DNA of 5,784 nt from an uncultured Clostridia bacterium (GCA_948562205.1 CAOYAN010000042.1:1-5784), one strand, 5' to 3'; positions 1 to 5,784 are shown, numbered from the stretch's first letter. Numbers and translations are program-made. Notes: a model not told the origin generated them from the letters alone.

Positions 1-476
1 TATTTGAATATGAAGAATATATAAATAGTACAGTAATGGTATTAGATAAACATAGGGAACGTGAAGTAAATAGATATTTAAAGTATTACTATATAGAGTT
101 ACCAAAGTTTAGAAAAAGTAAAGTAAGTGAGAATGATAAAGTATCAGATTGGTTAGCATTTATAGATAGTAAAGATGAAAAAAGGATTGGTGAAGTAATG
201 GAAAGAAATGAAAATGTGAAAAAGGCAAATGAAGAATTAGAATATTTGTCAGGGGATGCTGCAGAAAGAAGGAAAGCAGAGCTTAGAGAAAAGTACAAAA
301 AAGATATTACTTCAGCAAGAGAACATGGCATTAGAATTGGCGAGGAAAAAGGTAAAACACAAGAAAAATTTGAAATAGTAAATGCTATGTTAAAAGAAAA
401 AGCAAGTATTGAGTTTATATCTAAAGTTACAGGTTTAACTAAAGAAGAAATTGAAAATATAAATTTTTCAAAATAA
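1..476 (+). CDS. Rpn family nuclease / PD-(D/E)XK transposase-like protein, C-terminal part (5' end outside window)
   Basis: The frame is open from base 3 with no stop, so the gene begins upstream. An ATG at 36 exists but has no ribosome binding site and lies inside conserved family sequence, so it is not a credible start. About 157 residues are visible. The motif YIELPKFRKS, then a segment ending WLAFIDS, a helical stretch with AELREKYKKD, and the tail GIRIGEEKGK leading to a short helix-turn-helix-like end (FISKVTGLTKEEI) match the C-terminal half of Rpn/PDDEXK_2 proteins, usually about 280-300 residues long. Known members are DNA endonucleases that promote RecA-independent recombination; related copies are annotated as putative transposases. 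The catalytic PD-(D/E)XK core lies in the N-terminal half and is not visible, so I cannot say whether the gene is intact. It is followed 22 bases later by a strong hairpin. The family call is by recognised sequence pattern only. Confidence 0.8.
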   Translation, partial: FEYEEYINSTVMVLDKHREREVNRYLKYYYIELPKFRKSKVSENDKVSDWLAFIDSKDEKRIGEVMERNENVKKANEELEYLSGDAAERRKAELREKYKKDITSAREHGIRIGEEKGKTQEKFEIVNAMLKEKASIEFISKVTGLTKEEIENINFSK

Positions 477-498
477 AGAGAAGAAGATGTAAAATCTA

Positions 499-547
499 AC
501 CTATAAAGTGGACAGAAAAGAGTTCACTTTATAGGTCTTTATTATAT
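499..547 (+). terminator. Hairpin downstream of the Rpn-like gene, probable terminator
   Basis: A 15-pair stem joins 499-513 to 522-536 (acctataaagtg against cactttataggt, extended by one G-T wobble and two more pairs) around an 8-base A-rich loop. It is followed by ctttattatat, a broken T-tract. It starts 22 bases after the TAA of the Rpn-like gene, so it most likely ends that transcript. The outer sequence also looks like an insertion-sequence end, treated under findings. Confidence 0.65.
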
Positions 548-617
548 CTTGTTATATAATATTGAAGGAATTAAGAATATTTTGTGAAGATAGAATGAAA
601 TAATTAAGTAAATAATA

Positions 618-649
618 AAGGTACCAATTTATATAAAAATTAGTACCTT
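618..649 (-). terminator. Probable rho-independent terminator of the Lon-like protease gene
   Basis: The stem pairs 618-624 with 643-649 (aaggtac/gtacctt) and 626-630 with 637-641, with one C/A mismatch and a 6-base loop. Read on the minus strand, it comes about 38 bases after the TAA of the protease gene and is followed by tttattattt, a T-rich run. On the plus strand no T-run follows, so the minus-strand reading is preferred. The rest of the 477-687 gap holds only this, the hairpin at 499-547 and AT-rich sequence without a gene. Confidence 0.6.
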
Positions 650-687
650 GACAAAGGGAATTAATGTGTTATTTCCATATGGTCATA

Positions 688-3111
688 TTAATTATTAAAT
701 TTTATACTTCTCTCAGCATATTTTTTTAATTTTTCTGATACAAGATAATTTATACTATCTTTTTCATATTCGCCATTTTCTTGTAAATCTCCTGCATTTA
801 CACCAGTAAGTATTTCAATTCCTTCATCTATAGTGGATACAGGATATATATGGAAATCACCATTTTTTACAGCTTCTATAACTTCATCACTAAGTGTTAA
901 GTTTTTAACATTTTGATATGGTATTAAAACACCATTTTCTTTATTTAGACCTTTAGTTTTACATACTTTAAAGAATCCCTCAATTTTATCAGTAACTCCA
1001 CCTATAGTTTGAACTTCACCTTTTTGGTTAACAGATCCAGTTACAGCAAGACTTTGTTTTATTGGTACGCCTGCAAGACTAGAAAGTATCGCATAAAGTT
1101 CAGTAGAAGAGGCACTATCACCATCTATACCATTATATAGTTGTTCAAAACAAATACTTGCAGTAAGAGATAATGGATTTTCTTGGGCATATTTTTCACC
1201 AATATATGCAGATAAAATATATACACCTTTAGAATGTGTTGTACCACTCATTGCAACTTCTCTTTCAATATTTACAACACCACTTTTTCCAATAAAAGTA
1301 TTTGCAGTAATTCTAACTGGTTGACCAAATGAACAGTCTCCTGTTACAGCAATAGTTAAACCATTAATTTGTCCTATCTTTTCACCATCAGTAGATATTA
1401 TGATATCACCATCAGAGATCATATGATTTAGTTGATCATTATATTTAGAAAATCTTTTTATTTTTGTAGAAAGTGCCTTTGTAATTTCTACTTCAGATAT
1501 TTTTTTCTTTCTAGTGGATGTAGCAATAAAATTTGCTTCAATTATAACATCTGTTATATCTTGCATTATTGCAGTAAGTCTGTTTTGATTTCCAGAACAT
1601 TTTGAACTATATTCAATAAGCTCTTTAATTCCATCTGGAGTAACTGGAAGCAGACTATGTTTTTTACATGTATATGATACATGTTGTATAAATCTTTTAA
1701 TATTTTCTTTATTTCGTATATAATAATCATCAAAATCTGCTTTTATTTTAAATAATTTTTTAAAATCTACATCCATAGCGCATAGCTGTTGGTAGTGTAG
1801 CTCTGATCCTATAAGTATTACTTGCATTTTTATTGGAATAGGTTCAGGTTTTAAAGATACTATTGTTACAGGTTGAGCAATATCTCTTGAACTATCAATA
1901 GATAACTCTTGGTTTCTTAAAACTCTTTTGAAAGCTTCCCAAGTTGGAGCACTGTTTAGTAGGTCTCTAATATTAATTATTAAATATCCACCATTAGCTT
2001 TGTGTACAAGTCCAGGTTTTAATAATTTATAACTTGTTCTAGTTCCAGCAGATGTAGTTTCAAATTCAAGTTTTCCAAAAAGATCAAAGTAGTTTGGATT
2101 TTTACAAAGAACAACTGGTGCGTGTGTTAATCTATCATTGTCTACTAAAAGATTTACTCTATAATTTTCCCAAGGTTTCATTTCTCTTTTTTGCATTAAG
2201 TTTTGCATCATAACTTGAGATGGTGCAGTAGCAGGTGCAGGCTTTTTTACATTATCTTCATATTGTTTAAATAAATCTACATTTTTGACTGCATCACTTT
2301 GAATAGAGTATAGAAAATTTTGTATTTTTAAATTCTTTTTGTATTTTATTTTTAAGTCACTCATACATTGTGTAACAGCAAAAGTAGTAAGATTTGATTG
2401 CCATTCTTTTATTACTTGTTCAGCTTTTTTATCAAGTGCATCAAGTTCTCTTAATACTTGAAGTGTTTGTTCTTGTATTTGTGGACTTTTTTCTTCAAAA
2501 TATTTTTTTGTTTTTTCATCTAAAATATTAAAATCTTTTTCATTTAAAATAACCCCATTATGAACAGGTGAGAAGTATATACCACCCTCTGTATTTCTTA
2601 CTTTAAATCCTTGTTCATATGTAGACTTATCAAATTCCTTCATTATGTTTTCTTTTGCTCTTGCATATCTATCAAGTATATTTTTCTTTTCTTTTTCATA
2701 CATATCACCACTTAAGTCTTTAGATAGTCTTGCAAGTAGGGAAGTTATAAATCTATTCATATCTTGCTTAAATTCAGATCCCATACCAGGTTCTAGACAT
2801 ATTGCAATAGGTTCATTTGGATTATCAAAATTATGTATATAGCAATAGTCTTTTGGAATAGGTTGTTTTTTACTTAAGTTATTTACAACAGATAGTGCAT
2901 AGGCTGTTTTTCCAATTCCAATATTACCTGAAACATATAGATTAAATCCTTTTTGAGGTATTTGCATTGCAGATTTTATAGCATCTAGTGCTCTTTCTTG
3001 ACCAATTATTCCATTAAAAGGTTCTATTTCAGAAGTATCTTTAAAATCAAGAGCACTAGAATCAAAATCATTTCTAAGATTTGTATACTTTAATTCTTTA
3101 ACTTTTTTCAT
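688..3111 (-). CDS. Lon-family ATP-dependent protease (AAA_32 plus Lon proteolytic domain), LonB/YcbZ-like
   Basis: This is an 807-residue soluble AAA+ protease that should unfold proteins with ATP and cut them with a Ser-Lys dyad in the cytoplasm. The order is a short N-terminus, GQERA (about 37-41), Walker A GNIGIGKT (62-69), a long charged helical insertion (about 115-300), the second ATPase half with VNLLVDN, the conserved HKANGGYL (370-377), a sensor-2-like GNQNRL (507-512), and a C-terminal Lon protease domain (about 565-780). The dyad is Ser666 in DGDSAS and Lys709 in GGVTDK; their 43-residue spacing equals that of E. coli Lon Ser679/Lys722. There is no Lon N-terminal substrate domain and no membrane segment, unlike archaeal LonB. 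The Walker B-like strand reads YLIINIRD, with Asn380 where an acidic residue is often seen. I chose the ATG at 3111 because GGAGGG lies 10 bases upstream; the open frame runs to 3186 but those 25 extra codons contain the poly-T tract and have no comparable ribosome site. It is transcribed alone, divergent from the gene at 3276. Confidence 0.93.
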   Translation of the reverse strand: MKKVKELKYTNLRNDFDSSALDFKDTSEIEPFNGIIGQERALDAIKSAMQIPQKGFNLYVSGNIGIGKTAYALSVVNNLSKKQPIPKDYCYIHNFDNPNEPIAICLEPGMGSEFKQDMNRFITSLLARLSKDLSGDMYEKEKKNILDRYARAKENIMKEFDKSTYEQGFKVRNTEGGIYFSPVHNGVILNEKDFNILDEKTKKYFEEKSPQIQEQTLQVLRELDALDKKAEQVIKEWQSNLTTFAVTQCMSDLKIKYKKNLKIQNFLYSIQSDAVKNVDLFKQYEDNVKKPAPATAPSQVMMQNLMQKREMKPWENYRVNLLVDNDRLTHAPVVLCKNPNYFDLFGKLEFETTSAGTRTSYKLLKPGLVHKANGGYLIINIRDLLNSAPTWEAFKRVLRNQELSIDSSRDIAQPVTIVSLKPEPIPIKMQVILIGSELHYQQLCAMDVDFKKLFKIKADFDDYYIRNKENIKRFIQHVSYTCKKHSLLPVTPDGIKELIEYSSKCSGNQNRLTAIMQDITDVIIEANFIATSTRKKKISEVEITKALSTKIKRFSKYNDQLNHMISDGDIIISTDGEKIGQINGLTIAVTGDCSFGQPVRITANTFIGKSGVVNIEREVAMSGTTHSKGVYILSAYIGEKYAQENPLSLTASICFEQLYNGIDGDSASSTELYAILSSLAGVPIKQSLAVTGSVNQKGEVQTIGGVTDKIEGFFKVCKTKGLNKENGVLIPYQNVKNLTLSDEVIEAVKNGDFHIYPVSTIDEGIEILTGVNAGDLQENGEYEKDSINYLVSEKLKKYAERSIKFNN

Positions 3112-3121
3112 AAGTTTGGTT

Positions 3122-3127
3122 CCCTCC
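3122..3127 (-). promoter_or_regulatory. Ribosome binding site fixing the Lon-like protease start
   Basis: On the minus strand GGAGGG occurs 10 bases before the ATG at 3111. It selects MKKVKELKY as the protein start over in-frame ATG codons at 3156 and 3186, which lie in AT-rich DNA without a Shine-Dalgarno sequence. Confidence 0.75.
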
Positions 3128-3159
3128 AATTTTTTCTTTTGTAATCTCAAGTACATTGT

Positions 3160-3186
3160 ATTATAAAAAAAAAAAATATTCAACAA
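3160..3186 (-). promoter_or_regulatory. Candidate promoter of the Lon-like protease gene
   Basis: On the minus strand a perfect TATAAT (3165-3160) lies about 48 bases before the start codon. The best -35 partner is TTGTTG (3186-3181), 3 of 6 bases matching, with a short 15-base spacer that is almost entirely T because of the 12-base homopolymer at 3165-3176. The surrounding DNA is so AT-rich that chance -10 matches are common, so the call is tentative. No HrcA CIRCE or CtsR-type heptad repeat is apparent nearby. Confidence 0.35.
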
Positions 3187-3212
3187 TATATAATAAAAAA
3201 TATAAAAATATA

Positions 3213-3241
3213 TTTACTTTTTATTTTAACAATTGTATAAT
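3213..3241 (+). promoter_or_regulatory. Probable sigma-A-type promoter of the 227-residue protein gene
   Basis: TTTACT (3213-3218, 4 of 6 matches to TTGACA) and a perfect TATAAT (3236-3241) are separated by exactly 17 bases. This places a transcription start about 27 bases before the ATG at 3276, with AAGGAG (3261-3266) in the short leader. Confidence 0.6.
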
Positions 3242-3275
3242 ATATTTTGTAGATAAAATTAAGGAGTGATTTTAT

Positions 3276-3959
3276 ATGAAAAAGGGAACAAAAATTTTAT
3301 TATTTGTTGTACTTCCACTAATTATTGTAGCATGTGTTGGAACGGGTATATTTTTTGTTGCTAGTGAAGTAATTGCAAAAAATACTTTTACAAATGAAAT
3401 AAATAGTTTATCTGAAACAAATATGAATACAGAAGTAGTTTCAAAAGGAAATTATGGTAAAATTGAAGGTATTATAAAAAATGATTTTAAAACATATATG
3501 GAAAGTGCAGATAAATTAGTTAAAAACTATAAAAAGGTAGAAGATTTAAAACCATTAAATATAGAAGTATATAAAAATGATGGTCCAGATTTTGTAGATA
3601 CTAGAAAAACTATAAAAGATATTAAAGACGAAAACCAAAAGCTTTCAACTACATTAAGTGAGCTTGTATCAGAAGATGGAATTGCTAAAAAAATGGAAGA
3701 AAATGAAATAAAAGATAAATTTTCAAATCTTTATAAAGAAGTACTTTCAAATATGCAAATGGAAGCAGGAGTTAAAAAAATTGTTGATGCAGATAAAAAA
3801 TTCGATGGATTTTTAGATTCTATACTAAAAGTTTTAGATTATTTAACTGAAAATAAAGACAAATGGTTTATTGAAAATGATACACTAAAATCAACAGATA
3901 GAACATTTATTGATGAATATAATGGATTAATTAAGTTAGCAAATATAAGTGCTAAATAA
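3276..3959 (+). CDS. Membrane-anchored or lipoprotein-like helical protein of unknown function (possibly DUF3053-like)
   Basis: This is a 227-residue protein with start ATG supported by AAGGAG 9 bases upstream. Residues 2-6 are basic and 7-29 are hydrophobic, giving either a single N-terminal membrane anchor or a signal peptide. The IVAC at 17-20 fits a lipobox, with Cys20 as the possible lipidated residue, but the hydrophobic run continues past it, so a plain anchor is equally possible. The rest (about 35-227) is Lys/Glu/Asp-rich, mostly predicted helical, with no other cysteine, and should lie outside the membrane. No catalytic motif is visible. The end (WFIENDTLKSTDR, then EYNGLIKL) resembles in layout the C-terminus of the DUF3053 lipoprotein family (E. 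coli YiaF type, ending EYNKLI), which is a weak, remembered resemblance. It is a single-gene unit, divergent from the protease gene and convergent with rimI, with its own promoter and terminator. The function is unknown. Confidence 0.8.
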   Translation: MKKGTKILLFVVLPLIIVACVGTGIFFVASEVIAKNTFTNEINSLSETNMNTEVVSKGNYGKIEGIIKNDFKTYMESADKLVKNYKKVEDLKPLNIEVYKNDGPDFVDTRKTIKDIKDENQKLSTTLSELVSEDGIAKKMEENEIKDKFSNLYKEVLSNMQMEAGVKKIVDADKKFDGFLDSILKVLDYLTENKDKWFIENDTLKSTDRTFIDEYNGLIKLANISAK

Positions 3960-3976
3960 GAATGAGTAATATTTTA

Positions 3977-4036
3977 AAGCCCAAATTGTTGAAAATAAGA
4001 ATCTCAACAATCTGGGCTTACTTTTATTATTTTTTC
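3977..4036 (+). terminator. Bidirectional terminator shared by the 227-residue protein gene and rimI
   Basis: The arms 3977-3992 and 4004-4019 pair at 15 of 16 positions (single A/C mismatch) around an 11-base loop. On the plus strand the stem is followed by acttttattatttttt, a classic T-rich tail, 17 bases after the TAA at 3959. On the minus strand the stem is followed by taaaatatt, a weaker tail, so it can also stop the tsaE-tsaB-rimI transcript. The right arm is coding: it includes the last codons and the TGA stop of rimI. Confidence 0.88.
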
Positions 4037-4459
4037 ATATATATATGCATCTTCATGATTATCTAAATAGTAATTTTTTCTAATATGTATTTTTTTAAAA
4101 CCTAGTTTTTCATAAAGACTTTGTGCAACAATATTGCTTTTTCTAACTTCTAACATAATTTTTGATACATTATCTAAATTAAATATATATTCAAGTAGTG
4201 TAGTTGCAATACCTTCTCTTTTATAATTTTGTTTTACTACAATAGATAAAATATCAACTATATCTAGCACTTTAGATATTGCAATATATCCTATAATCTC
4301 ATTATTTTGTTTGGCTACAAAATATATGTAATTTATATTTTTTAAATCTTTTTTCATAGCCTCTACAGATAATATATTTATATTTTGACTATTTTCAAGT
4401 TCCTTTACTTCTAAAATATCAGAAATATCCATTTTAGTTATAGTTATATTAGTTATCAT
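4004..4459 (-). CDS. rimI: RimI, ribosomal-protein-alanine N-acetyltransferase (GNAT family)
   Basis: The 151-residue GNAT enzyme should transfer acetyl from acetyl-CoA to the N-terminal amine of a protein, classically ribosomal protein bS18. The acetyl-CoA-binding loop is QNYKREGIATTLL (77-89), with Lys in place of the usual Arg/Gln at the first position of the RxxGxA motif. The RimI signature follows: LEVRKSN (103-109), LYEKLGF (115-121), RKNYY (127-131) and the HEDAYIY end. Glu104 and Tyr116 match the catalytic base and acid of Salmonella RimI (Glu103, Tyr115) with the same 12-residue spacing. Length is normal. The ATG at 4459 has AAAGGA 6 bases upstream, inside the end of tsaB; the two genes overlap by 11 bases, suggesting coupled translation. 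The final residues SPDC and the TGA are encoded by a terminator stem. The family is clear; the exact substrate is inferred. Confidence 0.93.
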   Translation of the reverse strand: MITNITITKMDISDILEVKELENSQNINILSVEAMKKDLKNINYIYFVAKQNNEIIGYIAISKVLDIVDILSIVVKQNYKREGIATTLLEYIFNLDNVSKIMLEVRKSNIVAQSLYEKLGFKKIHIRKNYYLDNHEDAYIYEKIIKVSPDC

Positions 4460-5174
4460 TTCTCATCCTTTCAGCTTGTGATGGTCTAGCATACATAGCA
4501 TCTAGTGAAAAAGCATTAAACATATAGTTTGATATGTTATCTAGATTTAAAAATGCATCAATTAATACTTCAGTTGTAGGGTATAAGTCATGTGTATTGC
4601 TTGAAACTATTTCTAGTTTAGATTTAAATTTTTCTACTGCATTGCCACAAATATATATCATATTTTTATCAATACTGTTAGAATTAATAAATTCAGATAA
4701 GTTAGTAATAGCGTCATCTATTATATCATTTGATATATCAAATATTTCTTCAATTAATATTTTTCCATTTTCATTTTTTGATATTTTTGACATACTATAA
4801 TATACTCTGTCATTTCTTGCATCAATTATATTAATAGAATACATTTTATTAAGTTTTTGTAAAATGTAAGCATTATATGCAATAAGTGACATAGAAGATA
4901 TAGAAAAAATATCTTTTTTGTGTACTTGTGAAAATGCTTTTAGTGTAGATAAACCTATACGTATACCAGTAAATGAACCAGGTCCATTAATACATGCAAA
5001 ACTAGATATATCATTTAAAGTAAGTTTTGCCTCGTTTAATGTAGTATCAATTAAAGGTAGTAATTTCTCTGAGTGAGTTATTTCGTTATCTATATAATTA
5101 TTATATATTTTGTTATCTTTTAAAATTGAAACACTAGCAATTTTTGTTGTAGTGTCTATAGCAAGTATATTCAT
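4449..5174 (-). CDS. tsaB: TsaB, tRNA threonylcarbamoyladenosine biosynthesis protein
   Basis: TsaB is the non-catalytic ASKHA-fold partner of TsaD in the complex that moves threonylcarbamoyl from threonylcarbamoyl-AMP to A37 of ANN-decoding tRNAs. The 241-residue protein opens with the expected MNILAIDTT and carries HSEKLLPLI (34-42), the signature GPGSFTGIRIG (64-74), DARNDRVYY (118-126) and the C-terminal YARPSQAER (228-236). Length is normal for bacterial TsaB. I chose the ATG at 5174 because GGAGGG lies 7 bases upstream and the protein then begins at the conserved first strand; an in-frame ATG at 5189 overlaps that ribosome site and is unlikely. Its start shares one base with the tsaE stop (TAATG), and its end overlaps rimI by 11 bases, so translation is probably coupled through the operon. 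Confidence 0.95.
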   Translation of the reverse strand: MNILAIDTTTKIASVSILKDNKIYNNYIDNEITHSEKLLPLIDTTLNEAKLTLNDISSFACINGPGSFTGIRIGLSTLKAFSQVHKKDIFSISSMSLIAYNAYILQKLNKMYSINIIDARNDRVYYSMSKISKNENGKILIEEIFDISNDIIDDAITNLSEFINSNSIDKNMIYICGNAVEKFKSKLEIVSSNTHDLYPTTEVLIDAFLNLDNISNYMFNAFSLDAMYARPSQAERMRNDN

Positions 5175-5668
5175 TAAATATCCCTCCATATATGAAAATA
5201 TCTTAAATCATAATTTTTATCATCTTTTGTAATGTCAATGTATATAGTATTTTTTGGTAATATCTCTTTTATAATATTTCCCCATTCAATAATACAGATA
5301 CCATTATAGAAATAATCTGTACCAATTCCCTCTAAAAATTCGTCACTGTCTTGTAGTCTGTATACATCAAAATGGTATATTGGACAAGAACCCAAAACAT
5401 CATATTCATTTACTATTGTAAAAGTTGGAGAAGATACTTGAGACTCAATATTAAAGTATTTTGCAATACCTGTTAAAAATACTGTTTTACCTGCTCCAAG
5501 TTCACCATTTAAAACTATAATATCTCCAATTTTTAAAAATTTTGCAATTTTTTCTGCTAATTTTTTTGTATCATCTGTATTTTTTGATATATAATTAAAA
5601 TCTATTTTTTCTCTATCAAATAAATTTGAAAAAGAATTATCTAGATCGTCACTTTTTAAGTAATTCAT
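5174..5668 (-). CDS. tsaE: TsaE, tRNA threonylcarbamoyladenosine biosynthesis ATPase
   Basis: TsaE is the small P-loop ATPase that binds the TsaB-TsaD pair and is needed for repeated rounds of t6A synthesis in bacteria. In the 164-residue product I see Walker A GELGAGKT (55-62), the family motif SSPTFTI (79-85), the conserved HFDVYRL (99-105) with Asp101, and IIEWG (126-130), all in the normal order. About 24 residues before the usual family start (YISKNTDDTKKLA) form an acidic N-terminal extension without a recognised motif. I chose the ATG at 5668. A TTG four codons upstream (5680) is in frame, but GGTGAT, which pairs with the end of 16S rRNA, sits between them and is well placed for the ATG. 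tsaE is the first gene of the tsaE-tsaB-rimI operon, and its stop overlaps the tsaB start by one base. Confidence 0.94.
   Translation of the reverse strand: MNYLKSDDLDNSFSNLFDREKIDFNYISKNTDDTKKLAEKIAKFLKIGDIIVLNGELGAGKTVFLTGIAKYFNIESQVSSPTFTIVNEYDVLGSCPIYHFDVYRLQDSDEFLEGIGTDYFYNGICIIEWGNIIKEILPKNTIYIDITKDDKNYDLRYFHIWRDI
5182..5187 (-). promoter_or_regulatory. Ribosome binding site fixing the tsaB start
   Basis: On the minus strand GGAGGG is 7 bases before the ATG at 5174 and lies within the last codons of tsaE. It rules against the upstream in-frame ATG at 5189, which would itself form part of this site. Confidence 0.85.
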
Positions 5669-5671
5669 TAT

Positions 5672-5677
5672 TATCAC
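5672..5677 (-). promoter_or_regulatory. Ribosome binding site GGTGAT selecting the ATG of tsaE
   Basis: On the minus strand GGTGAT precedes the ATG at 5668 by 4 bases. It is complementary to the ATCACC part of the anti-Shine-Dalgarno tail rather than to the CCTCC core, which explains the short spacing. It lies downstream of the alternative TTG start, favouring the ATG. Confidence 0.6.
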
Positions 5678-5685
5678 CAAGATTA

Positions 5686-5714
5686 ATTATATCAGAAATT
5701 TATAAAAATATCAA
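5686..5714 (-). promoter_or_regulatory. Promoter of the tsaE-tsaB-rimI operon (extended -10)
   Basis: On the minus strand TTGATA (5714-5709, 5 of 6 matches to the -35 consensus) is 17 bases from a perfect TATAAT (5691-5686), which is preceded by TGA to give an extended -10 (TGnTATAAT). This is the best promoter in the window. Transcription should begin near 5678-5679, only about 10 bases before the tsaE ATG. Confidence 0.75.
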
Positions 5715-5784
5715 ATTATAATATAGATACAACAGTTTTGAGGAGTAAAAAAAATATATAATAGTATAAAAAATATATTTTACT

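Noticed and set aside
89..331. Minus-strand open frame of 80 codons opposite the Rpn-like gene
   Set aside because: It lies wholly within the Rpn coding sequence, has no ribosome site or recognisable motif, and its Ser/Phe/Leu-rich make-up is what the complement of Lys/Glu-rich coding DNA gives.
659..690. Short AT-rich inverted repeats including the palindrome ccatatgg (675-682) near the protease stop codon
   Set aside because: They are short, expected by chance at this base composition, and not placed like an operator; the hairpin at 618-649 is the better terminator.
2645..2842. Plus-strand open frame of 65 codons inside the protease gene
   Set aside because: It is antisense to strongly conserved AAA_32 coding sequence and has no start signals of its own.
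3112..3186. Extra 25 N-terminal codons of the Lon-like protease (MLNIFFFYN...)
   Set aside because: The segment is partly made by the poly-T tract, has no Shine-Dalgarno sequence, and a strong GGAGGG points to the ATG at 3111.
4534..4800. Plus-strand open frame of 88 codons opposite tsaB
   Set aside because: It is antisense to a clear TsaB coding region and is rich in Ile/Ser/Phe from complementary AT-rich codons; no ribosome site.
5738..5762. Plus-strand promoter or ribosome site (TTGAGG ... TATAAT; GAGGAG) for a gene to the right of the window
   Set aside because: The spacing between the hexamers is only 13 bases, and no start codon follows GAGGAG within a usable distance before the window ends.
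1..5784. tRNA or rRNA genes, CRISPR arrays, riboswitches, tandem repeats
   Set aside because: Almost all DNA is accounted for by coding regions; the intergenic gaps are short and AT-rich, and I saw no T-loop motif, regularly spaced repeat or known riboswitch core.

Overview
The window is very AT-rich DNA. Its genes use A/T-ending codons, strong GGAGG-type ribosome binding sites and short AT-rich intergenic regions. Together with the gene content (an Rpn-type nuclease tail, a Lon-like AAA protease and a tsaE-tsaB-rimI cluster), this fits a low-GC Gram-positive of the Clostridia type (Clostridiaceae or Peptostreptococcaceae-like). That is inferred from composition and family resemblance; a Fusobacterium-like host cannot be excluded by eye.

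Layout from left to right: (1) the 3' part of a plus-strand Rpn/PD-(D/E)XK transposase-like gene enters from outside the window and ends at 476, followed by a strong hairpin. (2) A second hairpin at 618-649 probably terminates the minus-strand gene to its right. (3) A large minus-strand gene (688-3111) encodes an 807-residue Lon-family ATP-dependent protease of the AAA_32 type. (4) A divergent intergenic region carries a 12-A tract and promoters. (5) A plus-strand gene (3276-3959) encodes a membrane-anchored or lipoprotein-like helical protein of unknown role. (6) A near-perfect bidirectional terminator overlaps the end of the next, convergent gene. (7) A compact minus-strand operon tsaE-tsaB-rimI (5668 down to 4004) follows, with a well-formed extended -10 promoter just upstream of tsaE.

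How the genes fit together: TsaE and TsaB are two of the proteins that work with TsaD to put threonylcarbamoyl on A37 of ANN-decoding tRNAs. RimI is an N-terminal acetyltransferase commonly found in the same operon. tsaD, often next in such operons, is absent here because the operon ends at the shared terminator. The Lon-like protease is a protein-quality-control enzyme with no direct biochemical link to the tsa genes.

Most of the window is ordinary housekeeping sequence and I see no convincing new multi-gene system. The points most worth a second look are the tsaE promoter that appears to leave almost no leader, the terminator stem that doubles as the rimI 3' coding end, the homopolymer in the protease promoter region, the uncharacterised anchored protein, and the Rpn tail with its hairpin.
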